A DNA stretch of 64,000 nucleotides from Amycolatopsis jejuensis (GTDB lineage: Bacteria; Actinomycetota; Actinomycetes; Mycobacteriales; Pseudonocardiaceae): contig NZ_JNYZ01000029.1 in assembly GCF_000717335.1 (NCBI RefSeq), positions 98,489-162,488 of the forward strand, read 5' to 3'. Below, piece by piece: positions 7,468-16,385 of the stretch (the first letter of the stretch is position 1; the number at the start of each line of letters is the position of its first letter). The position numbers were made by a program, and so were the translations under genes. The notes beneath the pieces were generated by a model. It was not told the DNA's origin. It saw nothing but the letters and a program-made list of their open reading frames with translations, and did not search any database.

Positions 7468-9307
7468 CCCGATCACGGCGGAGATCATCCGCAGCTACCT
7501 CGACACGACGGCCGAGCACCTGTACGAAACGATCTGCCGCACGTCACCGAACCCGCTGGTGAACGAGGCCAAGGACTGCGGCGGCGGGATCTACGGCTAC
7601 GACGGCACTTCCGCGCGGATGGTCGCGCGCTCCGGCATCATCGCGCACTCGTTCGCGCTGTCCACGTCCTGCCAGGCCGCGCTCGACTTCTTCCGCGGTG
7701 ACCTGCATCCGGGCGACGTGATCCTGGTGGGCGACCCCTACCACGGCGGCAGCCACTGCGGCTGCTGGTCGGTCGTCGTGCCGATCTTCGTCGACGGACG
7801 GCCGCGGCTGCTCGCGGCGGCCCGGCTGCACGTGCTGGACCAGGGCTCGCCCACGCCGAACGTCAACTTCGCCTGCCGCGACGTGTGGGGCGAGGGACTG
7901 CGCCTGGCGCCGCTGAAGCTGTACGAGAAGGGCGAGCGCCGGCGCGAGGTGTGGGACTGGATCACCGCGAACAACCGGGTCCCGTTCGTCGTCGAGGGGG
8001 ACGTCGAGGCGATGATCGGCGCCTGCCGGGTCGGTGAGCGGATGGTCCGCGAGCTCGTCGGGCGGTACGGACTCGGCACGGTCGAGGGCTCACTGGAGTG
8101 GATTCTCGGCCATTCGGCGCGGAAGTTCCGCAAGCAGATCGCCGAGTGGCCGGACGGGCTCTACCGGTCTGCTTTCCGGGTGGACAGCGACCACGCCGGC
8201 AACGACGACCGGCAGATCAAGGTCGCGATCTCCGTCGACGGCGACCGGATGACCGTCGATTTCGACGGCAGCGACGCGCAGACCGACGGACTGATCAACA
8301 GTGCGAAACCGAACACGATCGCCTACGTCGGGGTCGTGCTTTCGGCGCTCTGCCCGGACATCCCGGTGAACGCGGGGTTCTTCGAGCCGCTGACGATCCG
8401 GCTGCCGGAGGGCACGATCGTCAATCCGTCGCCCCCGGCGGCGACCGTGACCGGCACCGTCGTCGCCGGTTGCCAGATCGGCCAGGCGCTGATGAAGGCG
8501 TGCGAGCAGTTCGCCCCGGAGCGCGCGGCCAACGTGTCGGTGGACATCACCGGCCCGATCGTCTACGGCACCGACGCGCGCGAGCACCGCTTCCAGACGC
8601 ATTCGGCACGGAACCCGCGGTTTTTCATGTTCATCGACATGTCCATGGTGTCCATGTCGAACAGTGCGGCGTTCGGGCACGACGGCTGGGGCATGTGGGC
8701 GACGCCGTTCAGCGTGGCGCGCCCGATCAACGTCGAGATCACCGAAGTCCAGCAACCGACGCTGTACCTGCAGTCCGAATTCGGCACGGACACACCGGCG
8801 CCGGGCCGCTGGCGGGGGACACCCGCGCTGACGATGCGCCGCATCGACCGTGGTGCCGAGGACATGAAGGCGGCGTTTTTCGTGCAGTCGGTGGTGCATC
8901 CGCTCAGCGGCTGGGTCGGCGGCTACGAGGGCGCCGGGAACTACCTCGTCATCAACGAGGGCGAGCCGGACGAGCTGATCTGCGCGGAGCATCCGATCTC
9001 ACACGTCAGCTACGACCCGGCGAAGCCGATTTTCTCGCAATGCGGCGGTGGCGGTGGCTGGGGAGACCCGCTCGACCGCGACCCCGCCGCGGTCCGCGAC
9101 GACGTGCTGGACGAGTACGTGTCGGTGGAAGGCGCCCGGTACGACTACGGGGTGGTACTCGACGCGGCGACGTACGAGATCGATCAGGTGGCGACCGAAC
9201 AGCTGCGCGCCACCCGGAGAGCAGGGCCACGCAAGCGGCGCGGCCTCGGCCGGGAACGGACCATCGAACGCACCGGCATCGCCCATCGCCTCGAGGCGGC
9301 GTCGTGA
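7460..9307 (+). CDS. hyuB: Second hydantoinase B/oxoprolinase family subunit
   Basis: A 615-residue HyuB paralogue. It starts MTDPITAEIIRSYLDTTAEH, typical of the family, and contains VGDPYHGGSHCGCW near residues 93-106, DFDGSDAQTDGLINS near 270 and a C-terminal GGGGGWGDPLDRDP. The motif keeps GG-S-H but then has CGCW where most members have a short stretch ending in Asp, so this copy and the previous one deviate at complementary positions. The ATG at 7460 overlaps the end of the first hyuB by 8 bp; an in-frame GTG three codons earlier is possible. Its stop overlaps the amidohydrolase start (GTGA). It probably belongs to the same ATP-dependent amidase complex. Confidence 0.85.
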   Translation: MTDPITAEIIRSYLDTTAEHLYETICRTSPNPLVNEAKDCGGGIYGYDGTSARMVARSGIIAHSFALSTSCQAALDFFRGDLHPGDVILVGDPYHGGSHCGCWSVVVPIFVDGRPRLLAAARLHVLDQGSPTPNVNFACRDVWGEGLRLAPLKLYEKGERRREVWDWITANNRVPFVVEGDVEAMIGACRVGERMVRELVGRYGLGTVEGSLEWILGHSARKFRKQIAEWPDGLYRSAFRVDSDHAGNDDRQIKVAISVDGDRMTVDFDGSDAQTDGLINSAKPNTIAYVGVVLSALCPDIPVNAGFFEPLTIRLPEGTIVNPSPPAATVTGTVVAGCQIGQALMKACEQFAPERAANVSVDITGPIVYGTDAREHRFQTHSARNPRFFMFIDMSMVSMSNSAAFGHDGWGMWATPFSVARPINVEITEVQQPTLYLQSEFGTDTPAPGRWRGTPALTMRRIDRGAEDMKAAFFVQSVVHPLSGWVGGYEGAGNYLVINEGEPDELICAEHPISHVSYDPAKPIFSQCGGGGGWGDPLDRDPAAVRDDVLDEYVSVEGARYDYGVVLDAATYEIDQVATEQLRATRRAGPRKRRGLGRERTIERTGIAHRLEAAS

Positions 9308-10683
9308 CCGCGCCGGTGGACCTGCTGGTACGGGCCGGTGCGGTGGCGACGATGAACCCGGAGCGGGAGATCCTGCGGGACGGCGCGGTCGCGGTGGCGC
9401 GCGGGCGGATCGTGGCGGTCGGGAAGGCGCGTGAGCTGTCGGCCGAGTTCGTGCCCGCCCGGGTGATCGACCGGCCGGACGGGCTGCTCACCCCAGGCCT
9501 GATCGACGGGCACAATCACCCGCACGACTACCTGCTGCGCGGGGTCCTCGACGACGTCGGCGACGTGCGGGAACGGGCGGTGAAATACGTCGGCCCGTTC
9601 GACTACGGCATCACGCCGGAGGAAGCGTACGTTTCCGCCCGCGCGAATTTCGCGGAGATGCTCCTGAACGGCACGACGTGTTTCTGCGACGCGGCGAGCC
9701 CGGACACTGACGCGATCGCCCAAGCTGCCGTCGACATCGGAATCCGCGGGATCGTCGCCCGGCAGAGCAGTGACGTCGCCGGTCCGTTCCAGGCGAAAAC
9801 GTTCGGTGCCGACGAGATCGTCGACCGAGCAGTGTCCACAGTGGAACGCTGGAACGGGGCGGCGGACGGGCGGATCCGGGCGCGGCTCGCGCTGGATTTC
9901 CCGTTGAGTGTCACCGACGACCTGTGCACCGCGGTGGTCGGACAGGCCGAGGCGCTCGGCGTCGGGATCGTCGGCCATTTCCACGGCTTGCCCGGCGACC
10001 CCCGTGCCGACGGCCGCAATCCGCAGGTGCAACGGTACGAATCGCTCGGGGTGCTGTCCCGGCAGCCGGTGTTCGCGCACATCGGCTGGCTGCCGGAGGA
10101 GGACGTCGCCGTGTTCGCCCGCAACGGGGTCGGGGCCGTGCATTGCCCCACCCCGGCCATGTTCGGCGGGGTGGGCACGATCGCCCACGGATGCATCCCG
10201 GAGCTCGTCGACGCCGGGGTAGCGGTGGGGCTGGGTGCCGACGCGGCGTGCATCAGCCGGTTCCTCGACCTCGTCCGCGTGATGTACCTGGCGGCGTGCG
10301 CCCACCGCGACGCCCGGGAGGACCCGCTGGTGATCGGGGCACACAAGGCGTTCGAAATGGCGACGATCGACGGTGCGCGGGCGTTGTCGTGGCAGGACGA
10401 GATCGGTTCGCTGGAACCGGGTAAGCGGGCGGACCTGGTCTTGTTCGACACGACCGGGCCGGAATGGCAGCCGAACGGCCTGGCGAGCCCCATCGCGAAC
10501 CTCGTCTACAGCGCAAGCGGGCGGTCGGTGCACACCGTGGTGGTGGACGGCCGGGTCGTCGTCGATGCGGGAAACCTCACCACGGCCGATCCCGCGGCAC
10601 TGGTCGCCGAAACCAACCGGACCACCGACGAGGTGTTCGCCCGCCTCGGGTTCGCCGTCCGTCCAAAGTGGCCGGTGCGGTGA
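9304..10683 (+). CDS. Amidohydrolase, cytosine deaminase/AtzA-TrzN-like
   Basis: A 459-residue metal-dependent amidohydrolase of the subtype that includes deaminases and s-triazine hydrolases. The metal-binding HxH is in LIDGHNHPHDYLLRG (about residues 64-78), followed by GHFHG, VFAHIGWL and the Asp-bearing VGLGADAACISRF. The C-terminal EIGSLEPGKRADLVLFD is typical of these enzymes. It would hydrolyse a ring C-N bond or an amine substituent on a heterocycle. The GTG start lies in a GTGA overlap with the preceding hyuB gene and the stop overlaps the racemase start (TGATG), so translation is coupled. Much of the long in-frame open region upstream is non-coding in this frame. Deaminase or guanidine or amide hydrolase cannot be separated here. 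Confidence 0.84.
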   Translation: MTAPVDLLVRAGAVATMNPEREILRDGAVAVARGRIVAVGKARELSAEFVPARVIDRPDGLLTPGLIDGHNHPHDYLLRGVLDDVGDVRERAVKYVGPFDYGITPEEAYVSARANFAEMLLNGTTCFCDAASPDTDAIAQAAVDIGIRGIVARQSSDVAGPFQAKTFGADEIVDRAVSTVERWNGAADGRIRARLALDFPLSVTDDLCTAVVGQAEALGVGIVGHFHGLPGDPRADGRNPQVQRYESLGVLSRQPVFAHIGWLPEEDVAVFARNGVGAVHCPTPAMFGGVGTIAHGCIPELVDAGVAVGLGADAACISRFLDLVRVMYLAACAHRDAREDPLVIGAHKAFEMATIDGARALSWQDEIGSLEPGKRADLVLFDTTGPEWQPNGLASPIANLVYSASGRSVHTVVVDGRVVVDAGNLTTADPAALVAETNRTTDEVFARLGFAVRPKWPVR

Positions 10684-11393
10684 TGCGCATCCGGATCATC
10701 TACCCGGTGGTCGAAGGGGCACTCGGGCCCGATGCGGTACCGGCGCTGCCGTCCTTTATGGACGCTGTGGACGCCGAGCCCGCATGGCTGACCGGCGGCC
10801 CGTCGTCGATCGAGACCCGCGGCGACGAAGCACGCGTCCTGCCTGCGGTGCTCGACGCCGTCGAGAAGGCCACTGTGGAAGGGGTCGACGGCATCGTCCT
10901 GAACTGCTTCATGGATCCGGCGCTCGGGGCAGCGCGGGAGTCGACGCAGCTGCCGGTCGCCGCGCCCGCCCAGTCGGCGATGACCCTCGCGACCACGCTC
11001 GGCGACCGGTTCTCCGTGATCCTGCCTGCCGCGAGCGGGGCACCGATCGTCACCGAGCTCGCGCACGCGTACGTGGGGCGGGAGCGGCTGGCGTCGGTGC
11101 GTGGGGTGGAGATGCCGGTGGCGGAACTACGCGAGCACGACCGGCTCGTGACTGCCCTGTGCGAACAAGCGGAACGGGCCATTGCCGAGGACGGAGCACA
11201 GGTCCTGATCCTCGGCTGCACGGGGATGTGCGGGGTGACCACAGCGTTCCGCGCGGCGCTGGCCCACCACGACGTCCCGGTGATCGACCCGACGGTGGCC
11301 GCCGTTTCCGCGGTGGTGTCGCAGCTGATGCTCGGGGTCCATCACAGCGGGCGGGCGTATGCGCTGCCCGCGTGGCGCAGGGAGGCGCGATGA
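10683..11393 (+). CDS. Asp/Glu/hydantoin racemase family protein
   Basis: A 236-residue member of the aspartate/glutamate/hydantoin racemase superfamily, cofactor-independent enzymes that use two cysteines. The two expected Cys sites are visible in LNCFMDPAL (about residue 75) and LGCTGMCGV (about residue 179). The N-terminus MRIRIIYPVV is typical of hydantoin racemase and AroM-like members. In a hydantoin-type pathway it would interconvert enantiomers so that both are degraded. It overlaps the amidohydrolase before it and the DUF917 gene after it by a few bases, so it is fully embedded in the operon. Maleate isomerase-like chemistry is an alternative within the same superfamily. Confidence 0.83.
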   Translation: MRIRIIYPVVEGALGPDAVPALPSFMDAVDAEPAWLTGGPSSIETRGDEARVLPAVLDAVEKATVEGVDGIVLNCFMDPALGAARESTQLPVAAPAQSAMTLATTLGDRFSVILPAASGAPIVTELAHAYVGRERLASVRGVEMPVAELREHDRLVTALCEQAERAIAEDGAQVLILGCTGMCGVTTAFRAALAHHDVPVIDPTVAAVSAVVSQLMLGVHHSGRAYALPAWRREAR

Positions 11394-12472
11394 ACACGTG
11401 GCGGATCGACGAGGACGCGCTGGAGTCGATCGTGATCGGGGCCGGGATTCTCGGCACCGGCGGCGGGGGCAATCCGTATGTCGGCAAACTGACCGCTCGC
11501 AAGCTGTTGCGGGCAGGTCGTCCGGTGGAGGTCGTGGCGCTCGACGACGTCCCGGACGACTGGAACCTGTGCGTGGCCGGTGGGATGGGCGCGCCGACGG
11601 TGTCGGTCGAAAAGCTGCCGCGCGGCACCGAGACGACCGACGCCGTCCTCGCACTCGAAACCCATACCGGACAACGGATCGATGCGATCCTGCCCGCGGA
11701 AATCGGCGGGGGCAACTCGATCGAGCCGATGGTGGTCGCGGCGAACCTCGGGGTGCCGGTGGTGGACGCCGACGGCATGGGCCGGGCGTTTCCGGTCATG
11801 CCGATGATCACGTACCTCATCTACGGTATTTCGCCGTTTCCGTGTGCGCTCGCGGACGAGAAGGGCAACCGGGTCGTCTTTTCGCACGGCGTCGACAGCC
11901 ATTGGCTGGAACGGCTGGCGCGCACCAGCACCGTGCAGATGGGCGGATTCGCGGGGTGCGCGGTGGCGTGGATGTCCGGCGCGGACGCGAAGCGGACGGC
12001 AATCGACGGCACGCTTTCCTGGGCGCGCCGCCTGGGTGACCGCGTCCGGCGTGCTCGCGTGGCGCGGGAAGACGTGCTCGACGGGATCGTCGAGGTCGCG
12101 GGCGGACGTCCGCTGTTTCACGGCAAGGTGGTCGACGTCGAACGGGACAGCGCCGGCGGATTCGCGCGGGGCCAGGTCGTGCTCGACGGGTTCGGCGGCG
12201 ACACCGGTGCACAGATGACGATTTCGTTCCGGAACGAGTTCCTGGTGGCCTGGCGCGACGGTGAGATCGTGGCGACCGTGCCGGACCTGATCTGCATGGT
12301 CAACCGCGAGGACGGCGAGCCGATCACCGTCGAACGGCTTCGGTACGGCTTTCGCGTTGCGGTGCTGGGTGTTCCGTGTTCGGACCTGCTGCGCACGCCG
12401 GAGGCACTGGCGGTCGTCGGCCCGCCGGCGTTCGGGTACGACCTGCCCTTCGAACCGCTGGAGGCACGCTGA
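11390..12472 (+). CDS. DUF917 family protein
   Basis: A 360-residue DUF917 protein. Typical sequence is present at the N-terminus (IVIGAGILGTGGGGNPYVGK), followed by LPAEIGGGNSIEPM and DADGMGRAFPVMPM. No enzymatic activity is firmly assigned to this family, but it is regularly found beside, or fused to, a short hydantoinase A-like protein, exactly as here, where it is followed in a TGATG overlap by such a gene. The pair probably acts as one ATP-dependent complex distinct from the HyuA/HyuB set upstream. It starts in an ATGA overlap with the racemase. Confidence is high for the family and low for the function. Confidence 0.85.
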   Translation: MNTWRIDEDALESIVIGAGILGTGGGGNPYVGKLTARKLLRAGRPVEVVALDDVPDDWNLCVAGGMGAPTVSVEKLPRGTETTDAVLALETHTGQRIDAILPAEIGGGNSIEPMVVAANLGVPVVDADGMGRAFPVMPMITYLIYGISPFPCALADEKGNRVVFSHGVDSHWLERLARTSTVQMGGFAGCAVAWMSGADAKRTAIDGTLSWARRLGDRVRRARVAREDVLDGIVEVAGGRPLFHGKVVDVERDSAGGFARGQVVLDGFGGDTGAQMTISFRNEFLVAWRDGEIVATVPDLICMVNREDGEPITVERLRYGFRVAVLGVPCSDLLRTPEALAVVGPPAFGYDLPFEPLEAR

Positions 12473-14037
12473 TGAGGATCGGCATCGATGTGGGCGGCAC
12501 GAACACCGACGCCGTGCTGATGGACGGCACGGCCGTGCTCGCGAAGACCAAGACGGCCACCACCGCGGATACGATGTCCGGCATCGTCACGGCGGTCGAG
12601 GCCGTGCTGGCGTCGTCCGGCGCGGACCGGGCGGCGCTGGGCGCGGTGATGATCGGCACCACGCATTTCACGAACGCGGTGGTCGAACGGCGGCGGCTCG
12701 CCCCGACCGCGGTGCTGCGGCTCGGGTTGCCTGCGGCGCAAGCGGTCGACCCGTTCGACGACTGGCCGGACGACCTGCGCACTGCGGTCGGCGGGCAGTG
12801 GCGGCTCGCGCACGGCGGGTCCGAGTTCGACGGGCGGGAGCTGTCGGCGCTCGACCCGGCGGAGATCGCGAAGCTGGTGCGGGAACTGACCGGCGCGGGC
12901 GTGGAGTCCCTGGCCGTCACCGCGGTGTTCTCCCCGATTGCCCCGGCCGCCGAGCAGCGGGTCGCCGAGCTCATCGCCGCGCAGGCCCCGCAGCTCACGG
13001 TGAGTCTGTCGCACGAGATCGGCCGGCTCGGGTTGCTGGAACGGGAGAACGCGACCGCGGTCAATGCCGCGCTACGGCCGCTCGCCGCGGCGACCGTGTC
13101 GTCGTTCCGGCGCAGCCTGGCCGAGCTGGGGATCGACGCGCCGCTGTATCTGACGCAGAACGACGGCACGCTGATGACAGCGGAGGCGGCCGAGCGCTAC
13201 CCGGTGCTCACGTTCGCGTCCGGGCCGACGAACAGCATGCGCGGCGCGGCTTTCCTGTCCGGGCTGTCCGACGCGCTGGTGCTCGACATCGGCGGGACCA
13301 CGTCCGACATCGGCGCGCTCGTGCACGGGTTCCCGCGCGAGTCGGCGGTGTCCGCGACCTTCGGCGACGTCCGCACGAACTTCCGGATGCCCGACCTGCT
13401 TTCCTTCGGCCTCGGCGGCGGAACCGTCGTGCGCGGAGACCGGCCGGACCTCGGGCCGGACAGCGTCGGCTACGCGATCACCGAACGCGCGCTGGTGTTC
13501 GGCGGGGACACCCTCACCGCGACCGATCTCGCCGTCGCCGGTGGCGGGGCCAGGGTGGGAGATGCGGCGCTGGTGTCCGATGTGGACAGTGCGCTGGTCC
13601 GCCGCGGGGTACAGGCGATGCAGGCCATGATCGAGGACGGGCTCGACCGGATGAAGCTCAGCAGGCACCCGGAACCGGTGATCGTGGTCGGTGGCGGGAG
13701 CGTGCTCGCCGGTACCGGGTTCGCCGGTGCCTCGCGGGTCGTGCGGCCCGAGCACTACGAGGTGGCGAACGCGGTCGGGGCCGCGATCGCCCAGGTCGGC
13801 GGCGAGGTGGACCGGATCGAGCCGATGACCGAGGGCCGCTCGCAGATCCTGGCCCGCGCCCGCGCGGCGGCGGTCGAGCGGGCGGTGCAGGCCGGTGCGC
13901 TGCCGGACACCGTGCGCCTGGTCGAAATCGAGGAGGTCCCGGTGCCGTATCTGGAGGAACGGATGGTCCGGGTGCGGGCGAAGGCAGTGGGCGATCTGGC
14001 CGCGGCATTCGGCGGGGTTCCCGATGCAGCGCGTTGA
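12472..14037 (+). CDS. Short hydantoinase/oxoprolinase A family protein, partner of DUF917
   Basis: A 521-residue HyuA-like protein, about 165 residues shorter than the first HyuA in this operon. It keeps the nucleotide-binding features IGIDVGGTNTDAVLMDG (residues 3-19), IGTTHFTNAVVERR and VLDIGGTTSDIGALV, plus FGLGGGTVVRG and a late VIVVGGGSVLAG. Compared with the long subunit it lacks the C-terminal domain. Such short forms accompany DUF917 proteins. The gene overlaps the DUF917 gene at its start and the last amidohydrolase at its end. It is probably the ATPase half of a second amide-hydrolysing system whose substrate would be an intermediate made by the first. Confidence 0.85.
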   Translation: MRIGIDVGGTNTDAVLMDGTAVLAKTKTATTADTMSGIVTAVEAVLASSGADRAALGAVMIGTTHFTNAVVERRRLAPTAVLRLGLPAAQAVDPFDDWPDDLRTAVGGQWRLAHGGSEFDGRELSALDPAEIAKLVRELTGAGVESLAVTAVFSPIAPAAEQRVAELIAAQAPQLTVSLSHEIGRLGLLERENATAVNAALRPLAAATVSSFRRSLAELGIDAPLYLTQNDGTLMTAEAAERYPVLTFASGPTNSMRGAAFLSGLSDALVLDIGGTTSDIGALVHGFPRESAVSATFGDVRTNFRMPDLLSFGLGGGTVVRGDRPDLGPDSVGYAITERALVFGGDTLTATDLAVAGGGARVGDAALVSDVDSALVRRGVQAMQAMIEDGLDRMKLSRHPEPVIVVGGGSVLAGTGFAGASRVVRPEHYEVANAVGAAIAQVGGEVDRIEPMTEGRSQILARARAAAVERAVQAGALPDTVRLVEIEEVPVPYLEERMVRVRAKAVGDLAAAFGGVPDAAR

Positions 14038-15250
14038 GGCGGAGATCCTGATCCCGGGCCGCGGCGAACCGGTGTCCGACGGCGTCGTGGTGTTCGACGG
14101 GGCTTCGATCAGCTACGCCGGGGCCGCGTCGGACGCACCGGAAACACCGGGCGCCGACGTCACTCGCGCGCGGGTGGTGATGCCGGGGCTGTGGGATTGC
14201 CACACCCACGTCACCGGCCTGCCCGGCGCGAGCAGTGCGGATTTCGCGTTCACGAACCTCGCGGCGCGGGGCGCGCGAGCGGTACCCGACCTGCGGGCGG
14301 CCCTCGACGCGGGAGTCACCTCGGTACGGGAACTCGGGGGATTGGGGGTGGCACTGGCGAATGCGGTCGACGATGGCCCGGCGATCTATGCGGCGGGCGC
14401 GTTGCTGGGCGCGACCGGCGGACATGCTGATCTGCACGACGTGCCCTCGGCCTGGAATCACGAGCTGGCTCTTTCCGTCGGCGAGCGGCGCCAGTGCGAC
14501 GGCCCGGCCGACTGTGCGCGAGCGGCTCGGGAACAGTTGCGCCGCAACGCCAAGGTACTCAAGGTGTGCGCGTCGGGCGGCGTCTTCTCGGAGGTCGACC
14601 ACCCGCTGCACCAGCAGCTGACCGGCGCGGAACTGGCAGCGATCGTCGAGGTCGCCGGGATGGCCGGCCGTGCCGTGGCAGCCCATTGCCACGGCAAACC
14701 GGGCATCATGGCCGCGCTCGAGGCAGGCGTGCACACCATCGAACACGGCACTTTCCTGGACGAGGAATCGTGCGCCGCAATGCTCGAAACCGGGGCCATC
14801 CTGGTCCCCACCTGCACGGCCTTCGCATCATTCGGCGAAGCGTGGGTCCCGGATTTCGCACGGCGCAAGGGCGCGGAGATCGCCGCCCGGCACGCGGAAG
14901 CCGTTGCCATGGCACACGCCCGCGGCGTCCCGATCGCAGCGGGGACGGACATCGCCATGTCCGCCACGGCAAGCACGAGGCTGCGCTGGGGCGCCCACGG
15001 CGGCGAGCTGGGCCTGCTGGTCGAGTCGGGACTGTCCACTGTGGAGGCAATCGAGGCGGCCACCGCCACTGCACCGCGGACACTGGGCCCGCAGGCGCCG
15101 CGCAGTGGTTGCCTCGCCGCCGGTTACGACGCGGACGTGATCACTGTGGCCGCGGACCCGCTTGCCGACATCGCAGTCCTTGCCGACCCGGCGCAGGTGA
15201 TCGACGTCTGGCGCGGGGGAGTCCGCCGGAAGGGACCGGAAGGGAGCTGA
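14024..15250 (+). CDS. Amidohydrolase family protein (prolidase/imidazolonepropionase-like)
   Basis: A 408-residue amidohydrolase. Metal-binding motifs appear in order: VVMPGLWDCHTHVTG (HxH, about residues 47-61), a Lys in AKVLKVCASGGVFS that may be carboxylated, AAHCHGKPGI, TIEHGTFLD and PIAAGTDIAMS. This arrangement is that of the Xaa-Pro/Xaa-Arg dipeptidase and imidazolonepropionase branch, which cleaves amide or cyclic amide bonds. The start overlaps the preceding gene by 14 bp and it is the last gene of the operon. After its stop the sequence changes abruptly to the remnant of a recombinase, so the operon may have been truncated or bounded here. Confidence 0.82.
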   Translation: MQRVEAEILIPGRGEPVSDGVVVFDGASISYAGAASDAPETPGADVTRARVVMPGLWDCHTHVTGLPGASSADFAFTNLAARGARAVPDLRAALDAGVTSVRELGGLGVALANAVDDGPAIYAAGALLGATGGHADLHDVPSAWNHELALSVGERRQCDGPADCARAAREQLRRNAKVLKVCASGGVFSEVDHPLHQQLTGAELAAIVEVAGMAGRAVAAHCHGKPGIMAALEAGVHTIEHGTFLDEESCAAMLETGAILVPTCTAFASFGEAWVPDFARRKGAEIAARHAEAVAMAHARGVPIAAGTDIAMSATASTRLRWGAHGGELGLLVESGLSTVEAIEAATATAPRTLGPQAPRSGCLAAGYDADVITVAADPLADIAVLADPAQVIDVWRGGVRRKGPEGS

Positions 15251-15376
15251 CTTCAGGTGTGCTTCCCGGACCCTGTCTTCGGGGCGGGGTCGACGGGCTC
15301 GTACAACAGTTGCGGATGCATCACACACAAATTGAGATCGATGTAGCCGCTCACGCTGTCGAAGTCGTCGGCAGGT

Positions 15377-16218
15377 TTGTCGTTCGGTTCCGGCACGGTG
15401 GTCCGGTCGCGACGGCAGTCTCATCCGGAGATCGTGTCGGTGGAGGCCTTTGCGCAGGCGCAGTTGCTGCGGCGCTCGCGTGGCGCGGGCGGGATGCGCG
15501 GCATTGCGAAGCTGGAGCGGGACCGTCCGGCGGTGAAGAACGTCTACCTGCTGAAAGGGCTGATTCGCTGCGAGATCTGCGGGAGGAAGATGCAGGGTGC
15601 GCCGATTCGGAAGACGGTCTACTACCGGTGCATGGCTCGCACATTGGCGCCCGGATCACCTGCGCTGGAGAGTCATCCGAAGACGGTCAACCTGCGTGAG
15701 GACGTCGTGACGCCTGCGCTGAACGGCTGGCTGTGTCAGGTGTGTTCGATCCCGCGAATCGGGATGAGACCGTCGCCGCGCTGGTGGCTTCGCAGGGCGG
15801 CGCGCACGCGACCGGCCGGGATGCGGTGGAGACGCGGCTAGCCGACGCGGAGTCGCGGTTGCGTCGGCATCAGGCCGCGGTCGAGGCGGGAGTGGACCCG
15901 GCTGCCGTGGTCGAGGCGATCAACGCCGTGCAGGCGGAGCGGGCTGCAGCTCGCGCCGAGCTGCAGCATCTGCCGAAGGCGGCGGTCATCGAGGCGGCGG
16001 AGGCCTACGCACGGCTGGATTCGATGGACGACGTTGCCCGGGCGTTGAACTCGCGGACACCGGAGCGCATCACGCAGGTCTACCGCGACCTCGGGGTGCA
16101 GCTTCACTACGACAACAAAAAAGAGGCGGTCTTGGTGACCGGCTCTCCCCGTGTGTCTAACGTGTGTGTCCGAGGGGCGAGTTGCACACTAACCACACAG
16201 TTGAAGCTGCATAGCTGA
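15377..16218 (+). pseudogene. C-terminal remnant of a large serine recombinase, frameshifted
   Basis: The first frame reads HPEIVSVEAFAQAQLLRR, a zinc-ribbon CEICGRKM and YYRCMARTLAPGSPALESHP, then shifts near 15735 into a second frame reading FDPANRDETVAAL through a coiled-coil region to SPRVSNVCVRGAS. All of this aligns with the last half of the intact recombinase ending at 31405, down to SPRVNNACVRGGT. The catalytic N-terminal domain is absent and the 5' edge abuts the amidohydrolase operon. It is therefore a dead relict of a related but not identical integrase. Its 3' end still carries a sequence like the tRNA-Leu 3' end, suggesting it once lay at the same integration site. Confidence 0.85.
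16162..16184. repeat. Putative left attachment-site remnant (tRNA-Leu-like)
   Basis: GTGTGTCCGAGGGG is identical to the sequence spanning the tRNA-Leu 3' end at 31385-31398, with further matches on both sides (GA, TTG). It lies in the last codons of the decayed recombinase. Conservation could also reflect homologous coding sequence, so the att role is inferred. Confidence 0.45.
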
Positions 16219-16385
16219 GACGTCGACGGCACCATGCTCCGCCGCCGCGGTATGGACGTTCGGCCTGCCAGTCGGCCGGATCGTGACGAGATCAAACGTT
16301 ACTCGAAGTTGGTAGCCAGCAACCAGTGGACCCAGCCCCTGCGCCCACTCGGCTGGCTTGATCCGCGGCGTCGTAACAAGCCGTG

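Noticed and set aside
8098..9303. Long upstream extension of the first amidohydrolase frame
   Set aside because: It overlaps the second hyuB and lacks similarity; the amidohydrolase start at 9304 fits the coupled operon.
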